Source of the DNA: an uncultured Gammaproteobacteria bacterium
GTDB lineage: Bacteria > Pseudomonadota > Gammaproteobacteria > Arenicellales > Poriferihabitantaceae
NCBI GenBank assembly: GCA_938021685.1
Contig: CALIFM010000201.1
Coordinates: 1 to 8,192 of the forward strand
Direction of reading: 5' to 3'
DNA length: 8,192 nucleotides
In this document: positions 1 to 6,964 of the stretch, in pieces
Numbering within the stretch: position 1 is the stretch's first letter
Layout of the letters: the number at the start of each line of letters is the position of its first letter
Made by a program: the position numbers and the translations under genes
Notes under the pieces: model-generated
Seen by the model: the letters and a program-made list of their open reading frames with translations, nothing else
The model's database searches: none
What the model was told of the DNA's origin: nothing

Positions 1-2
1 GG

Positions 3-104
3 GAGGGCACATGCCCAGTTGATGCCGTGTTTGAAATTGAATTTGATTGCTCTGAGGCACCCGTTGGCTGCGGAACATTTGTATATACATTTGACCAATT
101 TTAA
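3..104 (+). CDS. C-terminal end of an unidentified cysteine-containing protein (partial)
   Basis: The frame starting at base 3 is open from the window edge to a TAA at 102-104 and gives 33 residues. It starts EGTCPVDAV, contains FDCSEAPVGCG and ends VYTFDQF. Three cysteines, alternating hydrophobic residues and acidic residues suggest the last beta-strands of an exported, disulfide-bonded domain, but I do not recognise the family. The gene converges on phoX and is followed 85 nt later by a strong stem-loop at 189-229 that would terminate it. The other + frames give less protein-like translations. The reading is moderate in confidence because only the tail is visible; most of the gene lies left of the window. 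Confidence 0.45.
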   Translation, partial: EGTCPVDAVFEIEFDCSEAPVGCGTFVYTFDQF

Positions 105-329
105 CAACATCAGCTATTTCTCATTGTGATTTTTCATAGACATATCGGATGAGATAAATTGCTATAGGGCTAACTTTTATAGTGAGTCTTTGCTCAAAAA
201 GCCATCTTTGAAGCGGCTTTTTGAGCAAATCTAATTAACCTTACATTGATGCTGAAGCTTTCGTTATATATAAAAAGCTAGTACTGAACAGCCAGCAGCA
301 AAGCCTAGCGAATGAAACATTTTTTATTA
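105..329. other. Convergent intergenic spacer with terminator
   Basis: This AT-rich gap lies between the convergent ends of the partial + strand gene and phoX. Its only clear content is the long stem-loop at 189-229. I see no plausible small gene in it. Confidence 0.6.
189..229. terminator. Bidirectional intrinsic terminator between convergent genes
   Basis: TTTGCTCAAAAAGCC (189-203) pairs perfectly with GGCTTTTTGAGCAAA (215-229), a 15-bp stem with an 11-nt loop. On either strand the GC step of the stem is followed by a run of five T, so the hairpin can stop transcription from the left-hand gene and from phoX. On the phoX side it lies about 100 nt past the stop codon. Confidence 0.75.
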
Positions 330-2258
330 TTAACCAATCACGGCTCCGTCGTCTTTAGTGATTGCAATCACGCACGATCGAGCCAGGAAACCATTTCCAT
401 CGGGGAAGCTTGACTCGTTACCATTTTCTCCGGGATGTTGGATGCCTACAAAGGCGGTCTTGCGATCTTCACTCCACGTAAGACCTGTCACTTCAGCCGC
501 GACAGGGCCAACCATAAAACGTCTTATTTCACCGGTCTGAGGGTTGCCAACCAACATCTGGTTATTGCCCATACCAGCAAAATCACCCTTATCAGAATAT
601 TTGCCGTCGGTTTGAATCCACAAATTGCCTTTGCTATCAAACTTCAAGCCATCAGGCGAGTTGAACATGTTGCCGGCATTAATGTTGCCAGAACCGGCGT
701 ATAAATCACCATCATGCACAGTGGGGTTACCCGCCAATACATACAGCGTCCATGAGAATGAGTCTGCTGTGTGGTCATCTTTTTCTGGTTTCCACTTAAC
801 AATTTGGCCGTAATTATTTTTCTCACGTGGATTGACCGCATCCACTGACGTGCTGTCACCGCCTTTGTTCGGCTTAACGCCGCGGTTTTTATTATTGGTC
901 AAACAACAATAGCCTTCCGCTTTAAGCGGGTTAACTGCGACCCATTCAGGCCGGTCCATGGTGGTGGCGCCAACCTTCGAAGCCGCAAGGCGGGTGTAAA
1001 TGCAGATCTCTGCTTCAGTCATGCCGGTTGTAGTGGGTGTCAAAGGTAGCCACTTGCCACTGCCATCATCTGAGAATTTGGCCACATACAAAGCCCCTTT
1101 CGCCAGCAGCGAAGCGTTATCTATGCTGCCTTCGCTGTATTTGCCTTCCGACACATACTTGTATAAAAATTCACCGCGCTCATCGTCGCCTAGATACACC
1201 ACTGCACGGCCATCTTTAGCAATGACCATTTCGGCATTTTCGTGCTTAAAGCGGCCCAAAGCGGTGAGCTTCTTAGGCTTTGAGTTTGGGTTAGCTGGGT
1301 CAATTTCAACGACATAGCCTGCTTTGTTGACTTCATTAGGTTCAACATCCACCTTAAAGCGCTGGTCAACCGTGCCCCAGCCATAGCCGCGGTCTTTGCC
1401 TACACCATAGCGCTTTAACTCGGGCGTGATTTTGCTTTCATCGCCAATCGAGTAGTAACCATTGAAGTTTTCTTCGCAGGTTAAGTAGGTGCCCCAAGGG
1501 GTTTTACCGTTGCCGCAGTTGTTGTAGGTGCCACGCACTTGGGTGCCGCTTGGGTCAATGCTGGTTTTAAGCAGGTCGTGTCCAGCGGCTGGACCGGTTA
1601 GCTGCATCAGTGTTTCAGGGTGGATGCGGCGATTGAATTTAGAATCTTTAACCACGCTCCATTGGCCATCTTTCTGCGTTACTTCGTAGATGCTGACGCC
1701 GGTGCCCGCCTGGCCCTTACGTACATCATCTTCACTTTCAGGCAGCTCCGAAGCATTGTTGCCAAAGAACACTTCTAAGGTGGTGTATTCGTTGTTGCTA
1801 ACGATAATGGACTTGCCATCGATAATGAACAAATCCATGCCGTCATTATTGTCACCAATGGCCAAGACTTGGCTTTCGGCTGTGCCGCGCGTGGCATGGT
1901 CAAAATCAACACCATTTGACCACAATGGATCACCCCAGCGACTAACGACCTGCCAACTATAGCCTTCTGGTAAGGTAATCGTGTCGTTTGAGTTAGCAGC
2001 CACTTCATTAAAATCAATCCCATTGAATCCTGAATCATGAGCTTGGGCCTTATTTGGCACCAATAAGCCTGCTGAGGTTACGAACGATGCAGTACCAATA
2101 GTCATCACTGAAGCAGCACCAAGGAACTGGCGACGTGACAGTGCTTTATCCAGTACTTTTTCAAAGCCAACTACCGCCGGTGGTGGTTTTAAAATCTCGT
2201 CATGCTCATCAAATGATAATTTTTTGTTAAGCGCCTTTTGTTGTTTATTTGATTTCAA
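330..2258 (-). CDS. phoX: PhoX-family alkaline phosphatase, Tat-exported
   Basis: This is a 642-aa PhoX (DUF839) phosphomonoesterase. The family releases phosphate from organic esters in the periplasm or outside the cell, is known to use Fe and Ca ions, and is exported folded by the Tat system. Visible features are a Tat signal SRRQFLGAAS (41-50) with a hydrophobic stretch and AQA cleavage site near 73, SNNEYTT (154-160), GPAAGH (222-227), NNCGNGKTPWGTYLTCEEN (246-264, Cys261 the likely Fe ligand), GRFKHENA (335-342), DDERGEFLYKYVS (358-370), RPEWVAVNP (436-444), SPDGLKFDSKGNLWIQTDG (534-552) and GIQHPGE (605-611). Length and the roughly 40-residue leader before the twin arginines are normal for the family. 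No ATG precedes the Tat motif. I chose TTG at 2256-2258 because GAGGA (2265-2269) lies 6 nt upstream; the longer frame from TTG at 2348 has no ribosome binding site. The gene is monocistronic, and I found no convincing Pho box. Confidence 0.93.
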   Translation of the reverse strand: MKSNKQQKALNKKLSFDEHDEILKPPPAVVGFEKVLDKALSRRQFLGAASVMTIGTASFVTSAGLLVPNKAQAHDSGFNGIDFNEVAANSNDTITLPEGYSWQVVSRWGDPLWSNGVDFDHATRGTAESQVLAIGDNNDGMDLFIIDGKSIIVSNNEYTTLEVFFGNNASELPESEDDVRKGQAGTGVSIYEVTQKDGQWSVVKDSKFNRRIHPETLMQLTGPAAGHDLLKTSIDPSGTQVRGTYNNCGNGKTPWGTYLTCEENFNGYYSIGDESKITPELKRYGVGKDRGYGWGTVDQRFKVDVEPNEVNKAGYVVEIDPANPNSKPKKLTALGRFKHENAEMVIAKDGRAVVYLGDDERGEFLYKYVSEGKYSEGSIDNASLLAKGALYVAKFSDDGSGKWLPLTPTTTGMTEAEICIYTRLAASKVGATTMDRPEWVAVNPLKAEGYCCLTNNKNRGVKPNKGGDSTSVDAVNPREKNNYGQIVKWKPEKDDHTADSFSWTLYVLAGNPTVHDGDLYAGSGNINAGNMFNSPDGLKFDSKGNLWIQTDGKYSDKGDFAGMGNNQMLVGNPQTGEIRRFMVGPVAAEVTGLTWSEDRKTAFVGIQHPGENGNESSFPDGNGFLARSCVIAITKDDGAVIG

Positions 2259-2264
2259 AGTGCA

Positions 2265-2269
2265 TCCTC
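2265..2269 (-). promoter_or_regulatory. Ribosome binding site that sets the TTG start of phoX
   Basis: On the minus strand GAGGA is followed by 6 nt (TGCACT) and then TTG AAA TCA. No other in-frame start upstream of the Tat motif has a comparable site, so this decides the N-terminus. Confidence 0.7.
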
Positions 2270-2287
2270 GCTGTATGGTTACAAAAA

Positions 2288-2316
2288 ATAATACGCTAAG
2301 TGAAGTGTTTAATAAG
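2288..2316 (-). promoter_or_regulatory. Weak candidate promoter for phoX
   Basis: On the minus strand TATTAT (2288-2293) is a good -10 hexamer about 30 nt upstream of the TTG start. The hexamer 17 nt further upstream is CTTATT, a poor -35. A poor -35 would suit an activator-dependent promoter, but I cannot see a clear PhoB site over it. Confidence 0.25.
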
Positions 2317-2348
2317 TTTAGAAACGTACTCGAAAATCGGTCAATCAA

Positions 2349-2622
2349 CTAGTTTCAGCATCGCTAACTTTCTCTTCAGCTAGGCATCATAGTAAGCCAA
2401 TATTTCAAATTGATGACATTATGCGATGCTTTGGTTTATACGAAAAAATGGTGCGATGGCTTGGCTCAGAGGCAATTTAATGAGTGATATTTATAACTAG
2501 CTAGAGTACTGAGGAACAAGCACAATCCTCCTTGCACGCACAATTACTGTCTTTTCGGCCGCTTAGGAATTATGAGCTATGATGTAGAAAGTGGCCTTTT
2601 GATGAGAAAACACGATTCCCTT
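2349..2622. other. AT-rich spacer upstream of phoX
   Basis: No credible coding frame is visible on either strand. The stretch carries at most one Pho half-site (TGTCAT on the minus strand, 2413-2418) and ends at the large nested inverted repeat at 2623. Confidence 0.5.
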
Positions 2623-2714
2623 TTTGTCTTGCTAATTTCTATTCTTTCTTCATATATATGTGATAACACACCTGATTTCACTAGGTGTGACAAGAAAGAA
2701 AGTAGCAAGACAAA
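2623..2714. repeat. Nested inverted repeat (92 nt, cruciform or structured-RNA potential)
   Basis: The outer arms TTTGTCTTGCTA (2623-2634) and TAGCAAGACAAA (2703-2714) are perfect 12-bp complements. Pairing continues inward through the CT-rich/GA-rich arms (2635-2650 with 2692-2702) with one mismatch and one bulge. Inside is a second hairpin, CACACCT (2667-2673) with AGGTGTG (2683-2689), around a 9-nt loop. The right arm begins 25 nt upstream (in + coordinates) of the stop codon of the 76-aa minus-strand gene, so it would form in that gene's 3' UTR. No T-tract follows on either strand, so a standard intrinsic terminator is unlikely. A MITE-like element, a recombination site or a 3' UTR RNA structure are the alternatives. 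Confidence 0.7.
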
Positions 2715-2727
2715 CGGCGCTGATCAA

Positions 2728-2958
2728 CTAAACATTTGACGTTTTGACTTCCCTGATCGCACCGAGATTATGTTTAGGAATCAGGATATCTCTTGTAGTT
2801 CCATAACTACCAGTATCATAATACCTTACACGGATATAGTCGTCACCTTCATGATCAATTTTGCCCGTATATCCCCTCCCGCCACAAGTATAAAATGTAT
2901 ACGTGTATTCAGTGCGTCTAGTATCTGACTTAAATTGTTCTAATATTGTGTCTGTCAT
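2728..2958 (-). CDS. Small Sm/Hfq-fold-like protein, hypothetical
   Basis: This gene encodes 76 aa, starting MTDTILEQFKSDTRRTEY. The ATG at 2956-2958 is preceded 5 nt upstream by GAGGAG (2964-2969), a strong ribosome binding site; the longer upstream frame lacks one. The layout resembles an Sm domain: an N-terminal helix (3-15), then beta-strands with GYTGKIDHEGDDYIRVRYYD (29-48), like an Sm1 motif (Gly, hydrophobic, acidic turn, hydrophobic), then ILIPKHNLGAIREV (58-71), like the Hfq Sm2 stretch with its Lys-His pair. This is inference from pattern, with no search behind it. If correct, it could be an RNA-binding ring protein; otherwise it is simply a small beta-barrel of unknown function. 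It is a single cytoplasmic gene with its own promoter and a large inverted repeat after its stop. Confidence 0.75.
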   Translation of the reverse strand: MTDTILEQFKSDTRRTEYTYTFYTCGGRGYTGKIDHEGDDYIRVRYYDTGSYGTTRDILIPKHNLGAIREVKTSNV

Positions 2959-2992
2959 TTTATCTCCTCGTACTTTGGTGTATGAGAAAATA

Positions 2993-3021
2993 ATAATACA
3001 TGTTAAATAAACAAATCGCAA
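2993..3021 (-). promoter_or_regulatory. Sigma-70-type promoter of the 76-aa gene
   Basis: On the minus strand TTGCGA (3016-3021) and TATTAT (2993-2998) are separated by exactly 17 nt. The -35 matches the consensus at four of six positions and the -10 at five of six. The start of transcription would fall near 2985, leaving a leader of about 27 nt with the GAGGAG ribosome binding site. Confidence 0.55.
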
Positions 3022-3342
3022 TTTAGGCAAAATGAATGGCGCGGTATAGATCACGAAAGCATCACCACTTGCATAGACTTATATTTAACTCACCTTACTA
3101 TTTAAGCTTGTGTTATTGAAAAACAATAAACCATAATATTCATATTAAATAATGTTTTTTAATATAACCATTTAATGTCTTCAAGTATCGGTGCTATGCA
3201 TCAAATGTATATCTTAAAAGGCATTGCTGTATGTAGTTCATAAATAACAGTTAGATAGATGCCTTTAATTTATTAGTAATACACTGATGACTAGGAGGCA
3301 TTCATTTAGCCACTATAACAACTAAAAAAAAGGAAATGCTTT
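3022..3342. other. AT-rich intergenic stretch
   Basis: No gene is visible. The only structure I see is an 8-bp inverted repeat, AAAGGCAT (3217-3224) and ATGCCTTT (3259-3266), across a 34-nt spacer. It is too distant and weak to call a functional element. Confidence 0.5.
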
Positions 3343-3384
3343 ATGAGAGAGAATAATAAAAAATCAGGCCTTGTAATTGAATAA
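3343..3384 (+). CDS. Possible 13-codon micro-ORF or start of a decayed gene
   Basis: AAGGA lies 8 nt upstream of ATG at 3343-3345, and the frame reads MRENNKKSGLVIE before TAA at 3382-3384. If one base is dropped near the stop, translation continues as NKLSSGPWAHYCLFRP and stops about 23 codons later, before the terminator at 3521. This could be a short leader-type peptide, a frameshifted small gene, or chance. I do not recognise the sequence. Confidence 0.2.
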   Translation: MRENNKKSGLVIE

Positions 3385-3520
3385 ACTAAGTAGTGGTCCC
3401 TGGGCGCATTACTGTTTGTTTAGACCTACTTTATATGGATCATCATTCTGATAATGCGGCACTCATTATAAAACTTAACCTAGTGATAAATAGTGTGTAA
3501 CAACAGTTATGCATTCTTAT

Positions 3521-3550
3521 AAAAAGGCCACCATATTTGGTGGCCTTTTT
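3521..3550. terminator. Strong bidirectional intrinsic terminator
   Basis: AAAAAGGCCACCA (3521-3533) pairs with TGGTGGCCTTTTT (3538-3550), a 13-bp stem with a 4-nt loop. A GC-rich core is followed by five T on either strand. It is the classical form, yet no intact gene lies close on either side. On the minus strand it is the first clear terminator after the protease gene; on the plus strand it would end the micro-ORF transcript. Confidence 0.85.
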
Positions 3551-4010
3551 ATGTGCTCAGCCACAGAAGAGGAATCACTGATCGAACTCGTACGATCAGT
3601 TATAACGTTACCCTCGCCAAGCTGATGAGTCTCTACATCGCCCGATGACCATCATACTGATATTCCCACCCAACTATAAGACAAAAGAAGCACTTTGCCC
3701 CTGGTGGAGCAGGTATACCGTCAATCGTAAAAACCGCAGCTTGGTTGTCAGATGATCAGGCGGCCCAACAAGGCGAAGCCACTAATAGCTTCTCGATGAT
3801 CGCCACTCAAGCCTGATCAAACACTGACTGGGCATCCAGCACCGAATACCCGTGATTTTACTTCTCTTCCTCTCCTTAATTTATAATTTTTTTAGAGCTA
3901 CTATTGAATGGCAAATGGTCTCTCGATTTGGATTGATTTCTTCATATTCGGTGATATTGCTAGCGTTAACTCAATCACTTGCAATACCACCGATATATAA
4001 ATACACGCAT
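3551..4010. other. Gene-free stretch, GC-richer in its first part, possible gene relic
   Basis: Bases 3560-3870 are visibly richer in GC than the flanking spacers and look like former coding DNA, but every frame is broken. The longest, + strand 3661-3813, reads through KHFAPGGAGIPSIVKTAAWL and ends IATQA at TGA 3814-3816, with no start codon except near its end. A perfect 8-bp hairpin lies at 3577-3600 (ACTGATCG, CGATCAGT). Bases 3870-4010 return to AT-rich DNA without visible features. I cannot name the source gene. Confidence 0.35.
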
Positions 4011-6953
4011 CTATCTTAATGGAAGAATAGCAAGCAGCATTGACCCAGACACGTCAAACACGAAATAACCGACTTGTTCGGTTGTATGTGTGCGTTCACT
4101 GTCGCTTATCTGGTCTTCATCAACCACGGTAGTGATCGTTGTCTGAGTCAACGCATCTGCACCACGAAGCATTGCCCAAGCACCGTTGTTCCCGTCCATG
4201 CCGGCCATGGTGACAATCGCCACCTCAGGCGCTTCAGAAAAGCTTTGGTTGAAACTGTAATCGACAGCTGCAACATTTAACCCTCGAACTGTGTCAGCAC
4301 CAAGGGTTGCTTCATACGTCAGGCCATTAGCCGTACCTACACCCTGTTCGATCACAATAAAACCAATCTCCTCATCCACTCGCACTACATTCGTGTCTTC
4401 AGCGACTTCTTTTCCAGTCTGAAGGCTGTCACTATTCGGTGGAGCAGTCCTTGAAGCACCTTGATTCCAGAAGGTTGACCAATTTGCGTCATTGGTCGTC
4501 ATCACCTGACCCAACACAACCGGCTTGGAATACCCATTCAGATAACTTTGGGTTTCAGCCGTCCAGCTGCCTTTTGCGGCCGTTACAGTACTGGTGTAAT
4601 GCTGAGCTTCAATTAAGCGCCCATCAGGCAGTGTCCACTGTCCACTTTCGACCACTAGGCAATGCACATCATCTGCCACTGAAGCAGCTCCACTTGGGTT
4701 TTGTAAACGTATCTGAAAACTATTTACGGCCAAGTTCTGCATGCGTACAACCACAGGTAGCGTGTTGTTAACATACTTTACTGAGCAAACCGCAACGGGG
4801 TCCGTGTAGCTCTGCTCTAAAGAAGCAGTCGTCCATGTATCACCTACATTGCCCACCACAACCGTTTCCAGCCATGCGCCCCCTTGGGGTGCGACTATGC
4901 TCCAGATAAAACTGACGTCTGTGCTATCAATGCCATCCGACACGGAAATTGTGACAGGGTAGTCGCCCGGCGCTGCTGAAAGAGTACCGCTGATTTCTCC
5001 CGTAGCAGGGTCAATGACCAAACCTGGCGGCAAGCCACTTGCTGTGTAGGTCAGTGAATCACCATCGGCATCACTGGCTCCTACAGTGAGCCATACGGAG
5101 TCAGTAAGGTAGCCAACTTGGTTTGCTGGGTTACTATCAAACACAGGTGGCTGATTCACATTTACATTAGGCGTCACCGTCCAAGTAAAGCATTGCACAT
5201 CGGATAGAGTGCCATCTGACACAGTCACTTCGACATTATAAGTGCCTGCTGTATCAGGACCTATTGTGCCGCTGATTACGCCGGTTGTTGGATCAATGCT
5301 CAAGCCAGCTGGCAAGCCAGTGGCGCTGTAGGTCAAAGCATCACCATCAGGATCTGAAGCAGAAACTGCTAGATTAACCGCATCGCCTTCTGTGCTTGAT
5401 TGATCAGCGATAGTTGCATCAAAGCTAGGTGCTTGATTGGCACTGGTTACTGTCCAAGTGAAACTCTGCACATCAGACAGGGCGCCATCCGATACAGTCA
5501 CTTCGACATTATAAGTGCCCGCTGTATCAGGGCCGATAGTGCCGCTGATCACGCCGGTTGCTGGGTCAATGCTCAGGCTAGCTGGCAAGCCAGTGGCGCT
5601 GTAGGTCAATGTATCACCATCAGGGTCTGAAGCAGAAACGATCACACTGACGATGTCGCCTTCTGTGTTTGATTGATCAGCAGTAGCTGCATCAAAGCTG
5701 GGTGGATTATTAATGCTGCTAACAGCCGTTCCACCGGTGGCAACTAATGCGTATACGGCATCCATCTCTGGTGTTTCAACAAACCCGTCTTCGACAATAT
5801 CATCACCAATGACTTCGATGGACCAAGTGCCCACTTCAGGGGCTTCAATAAACACATTTTCAATTGTATCGACTGTGTTAGACACACCACCAGACGTTGA
5901 CCAGTTACCGTTTCTAAGGCCATTATTACCCCAATAGACTGTGCCAGAAGGACTGGTTACTTTCAGTGTTAAGTCATTAATTCGCTGAATCGAAGCTGCT
6001 GGGTTGCCCGCTGGATCTCGATAAACAAGGGTTGCTTTGAGAGGCTCGCTACCATCGAAGCTAAGGTTGTATGCGTTTGAAGTATTTGGGGCCAGTACAT
6101 CATTTTCATTAATTAGAATCGGAAGTTGCCACCCACTTTTTTGTGCCGTGTCATACAAGTTTTGTAGGTCAGGCATTCCCCAACCTTGATGTACTCGGCT
6201 TAGATTAGCTGAATCGCCGCCGCTAAACTCATAGCGATAGGCGCTGTGAATCATCAATGCTCTAGCCGTTGACGCATGCGGGCGTGAGTCAAATACATCA
6301 CGGCTTTGACCAGGGCCGCCATTAAATACACCATCCGCCCACATTTCAAACATGATGCCAAAGGCACCGGCTATAGTTGGTGTCGCCGCGCTTGTACCAC
6401 TCCAGCTATTATAGTCAGTATCTGAATCATGGTTTGCAGTGAAAACTCCGGTAAACTGTCCTGCAAGATCGGGCTTGATTCTATTGTCACTGGCTGGTCC
6501 TATACTCGCTCCGCTCCAATAATCATCACTTCGATCAAGAGTGGAGTTGGTACGAATACCACCAACGCTGGTCACATTCTTTGCCCATGCTTCGGGCCGC
6601 GAATCCTGATTGCCCTCATTACTTTGAGACTGAAGTACAACAAAATCTAAGTCAAATAGGGCTTGATCAAATTCTGCTGACCAAGTTGTATAATCTGTGG
6701 TTCTGGTTTTGCCCACGCTTCTGGTTTGGGCAATCGCGCGATAAGGGCCATTAGGATCAACCAGCTCAGCATAATGATCATATAGGTCGCCTGTGCCTAC
6801 ACCAGTATTGCGACTCGCGAATACAATTGGCCGTTCGACGCAATGCAGAAGCCCTCTATCCATCCCAATGCCTTCCGCAAACACAATGCCAGCAGCATCG
6901 GTGCCATGATAACCGCCTTCACTTCCTGCCGTACCTGAGCTGCGAGCTAGCAT
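4011..6953 (-). CDS. Secreted subtilisin-like (S8) serine protease with Ig-like and lectin-like modules, 5'-truncated
   Basis: The 980 residues start inside the catalytic domain. The catalytic His is in GYHGTDAAG (14-22, His16), the oxyanion Asn is probably Asn112 (SQSNEGN), and the nucleophile is Ser188 in SWSGTSAATP (183-192). A KP-43-like beta domain follows (about 295-408). Three tandem Ig-like modules of the He_PIG/cadherin-like kind follow at 415-505, 506-599 and 600-688, each with a D-P/A-D-G-D calcium-type motif. Residues 695-968 hold three beta modules ending in phrases such as VHCLVVESG, IGFIVIEQG and VGYFVFD, like H-type lectin domains, probably for binding glycans or surfaces. Signal peptide, propeptide and the Asp motif are absent. 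The ATG at 6953 has no ribosome binding site, and the frame stays open upstream only to a TAA at 7008-7010, so this start is an accident of the break. As it stands it would be inactive and unsecreted. Confidence 0.85.
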   Translation of the reverse strand: MLARSSGTAGSEGGYHGTDAAGIVFAEGIGMDRGLLHCVERPIVFASRNTGVGTGDLYDHYAELVDPNGPYRAIAQTRSVGKTRTTDYTTWSAEFDQALFDLDFVVLQSQSNEGNQDSRPEAWAKNVTSVGGIRTNSTLDRSDDYWSGASIGPASDNRIKPDLAGQFTGVFTANHDSDTDYNSWSGTSAATPTIAGAFGIMFEMWADGVFNGGPGQSRDVFDSRPHASTARALMIHSAYRYEFSGGDSANLSRVHQGWGMPDLQNLYDTAQKSGWQLPILINENDVLAPNTSNAYNLSFDGSEPLKATLVYRDPAGNPAASIQRINDLTLKVTSPSGTVYWGNNGLRNGNWSTSGGVSNTVDTIENVFIEAPEVGTWSIEVIGDDIVEDGFVETPEMDAVYALVATGGTAVSSINNPPSFDAATADQSNTEGDIVSVIVSASDPDGDTLTYSATGLPASLSIDPATGVISGTIGPDTAGTYNVEVTVSDGALSDVQSFTWTVTSANQAPSFDATIADQSSTEGDAVNLAVSASDPDGDALTYSATGLPAGLSIDPTTGVISGTIGPDTAGTYNVEVTVSDGTLSDVQCFTWTVTPNVNVNQPPVFDSNPANQVGYLTDSVWLTVGASDADGDSLTYTASGLPPGLVIDPATGEISGTLSAAPGDYPVTISVSDGIDSTDVSFIWSIVAPQGGAWLETVVVGNVGDTWTTASLEQSYTDPVAVCSVKYVNNTLPVVVRMQNLAVNSFQIRLQNPSGAASVADDVHCLVVESGQWTLPDGRLIEAQHYTSTVTAAKGSWTAETQSYLNGYSKPVVLGQVMTTNDANWSTFWNQGASRTAPPNSDSLQTGKEVAEDTNVVRVDEEIGFIVIEQGVGTANGLTYEATLGADTVRGLNVAAVDYSFNQSFSEAPEVAIVTMAGMDGNNGAWAMLRGADALTQTTITTVVDEDQISDSERTHTTEQVGYFVFDVSGSMLLAILPLR
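4890..5711 (-). repeat. Tandem repeat of three Ig-like modules within the protease gene
   Basis: Modules 1 (5439-5711) and 2 (5157-5438) repeat with a 273-nt (91-codon) offset. Over a stretch of about 150 nt (from 5221 and from 5494) roughly nine bases in ten agree by eye, and both encode GTIGPDTAGTYNVEVTVSDG. Module 3 (4890-5156) is clearly diverged at DNA level but keeps ATGEISGTL and VSDG. The likeness of modules 1 and 2 implies recent duplication or gene conversion. Confidence 0.85.
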
Positions 6954-6964
6954 GGGCCCATGCT
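6949..6964. repeat. 16-nt perfect palindrome at a head-to-head gene junction
   Basis: AGCATGGGCCCATGCT is its own reverse complement. It sits exactly where the minus-strand protease loses its 5' part and the plus-strand AbiTii-like frame loses its own. Base composition changes from moderate GC on the left to AT-rich on the right within a few tens of bases. It could be a recombination breakpoint or a chimeric join made during amplification or assembly. Confidence 0.8.

Noticed and set aside
435..1962. Several + strand open frames across 358-1962
   Set aside because: They are shadows of phoX in other frames; the phoX frame carries all family motifs.
2401..2430. Possible Pho box upstream of phoX
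   Set aside because: Only one TGTCAT half-site (minus strand) is present; the second half 11 bp away does not match, and it lies over 150 nt from the start codon.
3217..3266. Inverted repeat AAAGGCAT/ATGCCTTT as an integron attC site
   Set aside because: One GTTAGAT core-like heptamer is present, but there is no matching partner box or imperfect palindrome at the right distance, and no cassette array.
3622..3650. CTGATGAG resembling a hammerhead ribozyme core
   Set aside because: The GAAA core segment and the flanking stems required by the fold are absent.
6827..6955. N-terminal extension of the AbiTii-like frame from ATG 6827
   Set aside because: This part is antisense to the well-supported protease coding sequence and has no protein-like character or ribosome binding site.
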